Source: Methanobacterium sp.
Lineage (GTDB): Archaea > Methanobacteriota > Methanobacteria > Methanobacteriales > Methanobacteriaceae
Length of the DNA: 12,970 bases
Direction of reading: 5' to 3'
Assembly: GCA_019084405.1 (NCBI GenBank)
Contig: JAHRFX010000103.1
Coordinates: forward strand, 1 to 12,970
The position numbers were made by a program, and so were the translations under genes. This document shows positions 9,718 through 12,970 of the stretch, piece after piece; the stretch's first letter is position 1, and each line of letters opens with the position of its first letter. The notes under the pieces are model-generated. The model saw only the letters and a list, made by a program, of their open reading frames with translations, did not search any database and was not told where the DNA came from.

Positions 9718-10009
9718 TAACCACACAACCTTATATATAATTCCATAGGTTTGGTTCATTTGGCCTATTCTTTAAGATAAATATGGTCTACTTTAAAACA
9801 TTTATAAATAATAGTTTTTAGTTATCCATACCACCAAGACCAGATTGAATACTTCTGGATAAATATCAACTGATAATACTCTAAATAAAACTGTATTTAT
9901 TTAAATTAATCATAATTCATATAATGTTATCTATTTATATACTTCAATTTTTTTATAATACCTGATTTAGTATTATTCAATTATGTGAACAGATCCTTAA
10001 AATTTTTAG
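9718..10009 (-). other. 292-bp spacer between secE and spt5
   Basis: No ORF with a start codon and ribosome-binding site was found on either strand. Two good minus-strand TATA candidates are present: GTATATAAATAG (9931-9942) and TATTTATAAA (9801-9810). The latter predicts a start site near 9778 and a leader of about 60 nt for spt5. Use of the former would give a leader of about 190 nt or a separate small RNA. The rest is featureless AT-rich DNA. Confidence 0.5.
9801..9810 (-). promoter_or_regulatory. Candidate TATA box of the spt5-ribosomal protein operon
   Basis: TATTTATAAA on the minus strand is a close match to the methanogen TATA consensus and lies 84 nt upstream of the preferred spt5 ATG. 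The predicted transcription start is near 9778. Confidence 0.45.
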
Positions 10010-10189
10010 TTATGCGCCTAATAATTGGGCCACTATACTAATTATAAACCCTATAATACCTATAACTATTATTCCCAAGCCTGTTATTTTTGCCACATTG
10101 ATATACTCAACCTTGTCTGGTTTTTTTGAAACATGCAATACTCTTCTACATTGTTTTATAAAACGGAGAGTAGATTCTTTTAAACTCAT
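10010..10189 (-). CDS. secE: Preprotein translocase subunit SecE (Sec61 gamma)
   Basis: 59 aa, normal for archaeal SecE. It is the small single-pass subunit that clamps SecY in the protein-conducting channel of the cell membrane. The cytoplasmic N-terminal helix and signature RFIKQCRRVLHVSKKPDKVEY (positions 9-29) contain the conserved Arg/Lys and KPDK turn. One hydrophobic transmembrane segment follows at about 37-57 (GLGIIVIGIIGFIISIVAQL). The ATG at 10189 has an AGGGAT ribosome-binding site 4 nt upstream. Position between ftsZ and spt5 is as in other Methanobacteriales, but here it is isolated by 358 bp on one side and 292 bp on the other. Confidence 0.95.
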   Translation of the reverse strand: MSLKESTLRFIKQCRRVLHVSKKPDKVEYINVAKITGLGIIVIGIIGFIISIVAQLLGA

Positions 10190-10547
10190 TAAATCCCTAC
10201 CTTAATAATGGTAACAATAATAAAAATAAGGAATGTAAATTATTATTTTAACAGATGGTATAGTAGTTATTTTCAAGATTAATAAAGGTTTCCTTTCTAA
10301 CAGTATGAATGGGGGGTGAGAAAGTATTAAATATTACTAAAAGAGTGAAAATTATCACTATAGCATCAAATATTGGAAGATATAACTCAAATCTTAGCAT
10401 CATATATTAATTTGCTAAAAGATGATTATCCAATGATTAATAACCTATGCCCTGCTTAACCTTAAGATTAAAAGTTGGCCCATGCTATCACAATATGATA
10501 AGTCTTAAGATTTGAGGTCTGAATCTATAAATCAAGATTTTATTTTA
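10190..10547. other. 358-bp spacer between ftsZ and secE
   Basis: I see no gene. The longest plus-strand reading from a GTG (near 10345) is 21 codons with no ribosome-binding site. Sequence features are a 14-bp direct repeat with one mismatch (TAGCATCAAATATT at 10361-10374 and TAGCATCATATATT at 10396-10409), two copies of CTTAAGATT, and a small inverted repeat TATCA-CAATA-TGATA at 10486-10500. No clear hairpin/U-tract terminator follows ftsZ. The secE promoter must lie near 10215-10250 on the minus strand but is not sharply defined. Confidence 0.45.
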
Positions 10548-11684
10548 TTAAAATACTCCATCTATAAATTCTTCCAGAGCAGATTCCTTAACAGATTCAC
10601 GTTGCCTTTCTTCTGCAAATTCTCGTTCTGCAGGGGTTCCAAAAATGTGAGGAGATTTAACTCCAGCCACCACAATAGTGGTCCGAATAACATTTTGAAG
10701 GTCCTCTTGAATTTGAGCTCCCCAAATGATGTTGGCATCAGCATCCAGTTCATCTGCAACAATTTGCACGATTTTCTCAGCTTCCTGCAAGGTTAGATCA
10801 GAACTTCCTGAAATATTAATTAAAGCTCCTTTAGCATTAGAAATATCCAGATCAAGTAAAGGACTATTTAAAGCTTCGTGCACAGATTCTAAAGCTCTGT
10901 CGCCAGATTCAGATTCACCCATACCAATCATGGCCATTCCTGAGCCTTTCATGATACTTCTTATATCTGCAAAGTCTAAACTAACCAGACCCGGCCGGGT
11001 TATTAGTTCCGTTATACCTTTAACTGCTCTTCCCAGTAATTCGTCTGCCACCATAAATGCCTTGTTAAGAGGCAAATTTGGGGCTACTTCCAATAATTTA
11101 TCATTTGGAATCACGATTACGGTGTCTGCAGCACTTTGAAGTTTTTCTAAACCTTTTTCTGCATTCTCTCTTCTTTTGAGTCCTTCAGCACTAAAAGGCA
11201 TTGTGGCCACTGCTATAGTTAATGCCCCTGCTTTTTTAGCCATCTTAGATATTACTGGTGCAGAACCAGTACCAGTGCCTCCACCTAACCCACAGGTTAC
11301 AAAGACCATATCCGCACCATCTAACTTATTCCGGATGTCGTCTTCACTTTCCTCGGCACATTCTTCTCCCACTTCAGGAACACCACCAGCACCAAGACCA
11401 CCACAAGTTTGCCTTCCAATTAGAAGCTTATGATTAGATTCACTATAGAACAGGTCCTGGGCATCAGTATTTATGGCAAGTGTTTCGGCACCCTCAATTC
11501 CTATCTCAGTAAGACGGGAAATGGTATTGTTACCAGCCCCTCCACTTCCAATAACAAATATTTTTGCCCTGCTTTGTTCAATAATTCCTCTCAGGTCTTC
11601 GTCAATTTCCGAGTTCGTCTGATTGGGACGTTGTCTATCCATTCTCTTTTCAGATTCCTTTATGGCATCGTTTATGAATTTCAC
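10548..11684 (-). CDS. ftsZ: Cell division protein FtsZ (FtsZ1 type)
   Basis: 378 aa. A tubulin-like GTPase that assembles the cytokinetic ring at mid-cell. The N-terminal extension (1-38) is charged; the Rossmann core begins KIFVIGSGGAGNNTISRL (41-58). The tubulin signature GGGTGTG is at 134-140, and the catalytic T7 loop LDFADIRS is at 236-243 (Asp237, Asp240). The short C-terminal tail is acidic (ESALEEFIDGVF). The start is GTG at 11684, supported by GGGGGT 5 nt upstream; no other start near it has such a site. It has its own promoter about 50 nt upstream, so it need not depend on the PK_C-domain gene further upstream. Confidence 0.97.
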   Translation of the reverse strand: MKFINDAIKESEKRMDRQRPNQTNSEIDEDLRGIIEQSRAKIFVIGSGGAGNNTISRLTEIGIEGAETLAINTDAQDLFYSESNHKLLIGRQTCGGLGAGGVPEVGEECAEESEDDIRNKLDGADMVFVTCGLGGGTGTGSAPVISKMAKKAGALTIAVATMPFSAEGLKRRENAEKGLEKLQSAADTVIVIPNDKLLEVAPNLPLNKAFMVADELLGRAVKGITELITRPGLVSLDFADIRSIMKGSGMAMIGMGESESGDRALESVHEALNSPLLDLDISNAKGALINISGSSDLTLQEAEKIVQIVADELDADANIIWGAQIQEDLQNVIRTTIVVAGVKSPHIFGTPAEREFAEERQRESVKESALEEFIDGVF

Positions 11685-11730
11685 TTACTACCCCCACATT
11701 AATCTATGGAATGTGTTATGGCACTAACTA

Positions 11731-11740
11731 ATATTTAAAA
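11731..11740 (-). promoter_or_regulatory. ftsZ TATA box
   Basis: On the minus strand TTTTAAATAT follows the BRE-like CCGTTGC. The predicted start site near 11709 leaves a leader of about 25 nt containing the GGGGGT ribosome-binding site. This is one of the clearest promoters in the window. Confidence 0.6.
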
Positions 11741-11753
11741 GCAACGGTTAATT

Positions 11754-11766
11754 GCAAATAATTTGC
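11754..11766. promoter_or_regulatory. 13-bp palindrome just upstream of the ftsZ promoter
   Basis: GCAAAT-A-ATTTGC is a perfect inverted repeat with 6-bp arms. Its near edge is 13 bp from the ftsZ TATA box and just beyond the BRE. That is a suitable place for a dimeric regulator to act on ftsZ. No family is assigned. Confidence 0.4.
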
Positions 11767-11775
11767 TTGGCTCGA

Positions 11776-11825
11776 CAACATTTCTGACCCTTGAGGTTGT
11801 AGTCAAATGTTGGGTGTCACCTCAA
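11776..11825. repeat. Overlapping, mutually exclusive inverted repeats between the PK_C-domain gene and ftsZ
   Basis: CAACATTT (11776-11783) pairs with AAATGTTG (11805-11812), extended by GAC/GTC (11786-11788 with 11802-11804) after a 2-nt bulge. TTGAGGT (11791-11797), which lies in the loop of the first stem, pairs with ACCTCAA (11819-11825). Both stems cannot form together. The element lies 63 nt past the PK_C-domain gene stop and upstream of the ftsZ promoter. It may be a terminator/processing structure of the upstream transcript or a small structured RNA. Confidence 0.45.
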
Positions 11826-11887
11826 CTTTATAGAATTTTCATGGGGTGCATTTGAACCAAAAATTAATTGATAAAAAGGGAATGGAT

Positions 11888-12451
11888 TCAAGGTCGTGGC
11901 ATGGCAATTATTTCATGTATCCTCAAATCGAAAATGCTATTCATATGTGCGGGGGTGAGTATAACTGCAGTATCGGCTCCCCAAGCCGTCCCGCCTATGG
12001 CTATTATCTCCTGGTCCATGGGTATTAGCCCTGCATCCGCAACCATGATGCTAATCTCCACACAAACTTTAACTCCCTGAGAAATCATTCTTAATGTTTC
12101 AGCCATAATTTCCACAGGAGTGACCCCTCCAAACTTATTGGATATTCCCCTTCCTACACCACTCAATGAATGTGAGCTGGTATAGGTAGGTATGCCTAAT
12201 TCATTTAATTTTTTTTCCAGTTCAGGATCAGTTTCCAGTTTTCCCTTTTCACGAAATCCAGCATGATGAGTAATGCTTACAATTGAAGAATCCTTTATAG
12301 CTTCAGAAACTTTTAAAGCAGTCCTGCCTGAAACAGATGCAACAACAATATTATTTATTTCTGAATCTTCTTTTCTGGATTTAACCAGGTCTATTAGTTT
12401 TTCTGTATTCTGTTCCCCTGGATTTTCAAAATAGTAAATTTCTTTCTTCAT
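11888..12451 (-). CDS. Conserved archaeal protein with pyruvate kinase C-terminal-like (PK_C) alpha/beta domain
   Basis: 187 aa. The whole protein resembles the C-terminal alpha/beta domain of pyruvate kinase standing alone, without the catalytic barrel. VVASVSGRTALKVSEAI (36-52) matches the PK_C opening, and IAIGGTAWGADTAVIL (150-165) its later strand. Middle motifs are SLSGVGRGISNKFGG (95-109) and EISIMVADAGLIP (132-144). A ribosome-binding site GGTGGT lies 6 nt before the ATG. The function is unknown; in pyruvate kinase this domain holds the allosteric site, so small-molecule binding is a guess. It is not a pyruvate kinase. It precedes ftsZ on the same strand, separated by 203 bp with a promoter and inverted repeats. 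Confidence 0.85.
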   Translation of the reverse strand: MKKEIYYFENPGEQNTEKLIDLVKSRKEDSEINNIVVASVSGRTALKVSEAIKDSSIVSITHHAGFREKGKLETDPELEKKLNELGIPTYTSSHSLSGVGRGISNKFGGVTPVEIMAETLRMISQGVKVCVEISIMVADAGLIPMDQEIIAIGGTAWGADTAVILTPAHMNSIFDLRIHEIIAMPRP

Positions 12452-12634
12452 ATTATACCACCAATCAACATTTTATTCAACTTAATTATAATAATTAATT
12501 AAAATCTTTAGAGAATTTCTATTATCTCTTGATTTTTAATTCTTTTAAATTTGAGGATTTTTCGAATCCGGATTTAAAGAGTTTAAATGGATTTTAAACA
12601 AATATTTATATAGTTTTATGTGTATAGGAGTATT
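12452..12634. other. Spacer between the PK_C-domain gene and the transposase
   Basis: AT-rich. It holds the minus-strand promoter region of the PK_C-domain gene (TATA-like AATTATTATAATTAA at about 12483-12497) and a perfect palindrome AATCCGGATT at 12565-12574. It also carries a strong plus-strand TATA run ATATTTATATAG (12602-12613) for the transposase. The left terminal inverted repeat of the insertion sequence should lie in this stretch, but it cannot be placed because the other end is outside the window. Confidence 0.45.
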
Positions 12635-12970
12635 ATGAAGTCTTTTGAGAAATATTTCATGAATAAGCAGTATTCTCGTGTGAAGGAGCTTGGTGATAAG
12701 CTAGCTGAGATTTGATCCTCTTATTGATTGGGAGTTTTTCAGGCCTATTGTGAGTGGAATGTACGATAATCGCTCTGAACGTGGTGGTAGGCCTAATACT
12801 GATGAAATAGTTATGGTTAAGATGTTGGTTTTTGCAATCCCTCAAAATCTTTGATTTTGGGGCATCAAAAATCTATGATTTTTGAAAGCGTGGTATGGTT
12901 TGTCGGATCCGGAGTTGGAAAGACAAGCTACAGACCGTATTTCTTTTAAAAAGTTTTTAGGGTTTCCGGA
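12635..12970 (+). pseudogene. IS5-family transposase, 5' part, frameshifted and interrupted (runs off the window)
   Basis: ATG 12635 follows AGGAG by 4 nt. The frame reads MKSFEKYFMNKQYSRVKELG and ends at TGA 12713-12715. Dropping one T from 12711-12713 restores a typical IS5 N-terminus: DPLIDWEFFRPIVSGMYDN, then RGGRPNTDEIVMVKMLV. That frame continues as LKAWYGLSDPELERQATD and ends RISFKKFLGFP at the edge, all IS5/DUF772-like. Between MLV and LKAW lies a 51-bp insert that keeps the frame but adds two TGA stops (12852, 12876). With a frameshift and two more stops, this copy cannot make an intact transposase. The DDE catalytic domain is beyond the window. Confidence 0.85.
12831..12881. mobile_element. 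51-bp double-palindrome insert within the transposase gene
   Basis: The insert carries two tandem palindromes of similar sequence: CCTCAAAATC-TTT-GATTTTGGGG (12840-12862, 10-bp stem with one T-G pair) and TCAAAAATC-TAT-GATTTTTGA (12865-12885, 9-bp perfect stem). The second palindrome ends just past the boundary I inferred. TTTTTG occurs at both edges (12829-12834 and 12879-12884), which may be a target duplication or simply part of the arms. The exact ends are uncertain by a few bases. It resembles a short palindromic repeat or MITE-like unit rather than coding DNA. Confidence 0.6.

Noticed and set aside
9718..9759. N-terminal extension of spt5 to ATG 9759
   Set aside because: The 14 extra residues are not family-like and the ATG lacks a ribosome-binding site.
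10355..10440. C/D-box guide RNA (TGATG-like boxes) in the ftsZ-secE spacer
   Set aside because: Box C matches are imperfect and no CTGA box D lies at the right spacing.
12657..12845. 62-aa minus-strand ORF in the transposase region
   Set aside because: It is antisense to conserved IS5 transposase sequence and has no ribosome-binding site.

Overview
The window comes from a methanogenic archaeon, most likely a mesophilic member of the Methanobacteriales (Methanobacterium-like). The evidence is an archaeal-type AlaRS, Spt5, SecE, L10/P0 and L12/P1; a methanogen-only 'marker 16' protein; an FmdE-family gene; archaeal Shine-Dalgarno sites of the GGAGG/GGTGAT type; TATA-type promoters; and very AT-rich spacers. 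The gene order ftsZ - secE - spt5 - rpl11 - rpl1 - rpl10 - rpl12 - alaS matches the order I know from Methanothermobacter. The genus call is inference.

Layout, left to right. 1-265 is AT-rich spacer with a strong plus-strand TATA/BRE match and a possible short RNA. 266-2735 is a minus-strand pair: marker 16 (DUF39/homocysteine-biosynthesis type with a two-cluster ferredoxin tail) followed 19 bp later by thiI (tRNA 4-thiouridine synthase). Both deal with sulfur. A 200-bp divergent promoter region follows, then a plus-strand FmdE-family gene (2936-3547) broken by an in-frame TAA where the family normally has Glu. alaS (3562-6273, minus) converges on it with 14 bp between the stops. 6274-6615 is AT-rich spacer holding the alaS upstream region and a hairpin/U-tract terminator for the ribosomal operon. 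6616-10189 is the minus-strand translation/transcription/secretion block: secE, spt5, rpl11, rpl1, rpl10, rpl12. spt5/rpl11 and rpl1/rpl10 overlap as TAATG; secE is set apart by long spacers. secE is only 59 codons and is easily missed. ftsZ (10548-11684, GTG start) and a PK_C-domain gene of unknown function (11888-12451) continue the minus-strand set. The right edge (12635 onward) is the start of an IS5-family transposase. It is decayed by a frameshift and by a 51-bp insert made of two tandem palindromes.

Most of the window is ordinary, conserved archaeal housekeeping DNA. I do not see a clearly new system. The points most worth a second look are the nonsense codon in the FmdE-family gene, the double-palindrome insert in the transposase, a perfect 9-bp hairpin beside the rpl1 ribosome-binding site, mutually exclusive inverted repeats upstream of ftsZ, and the pairing of marker 16 with thiI.
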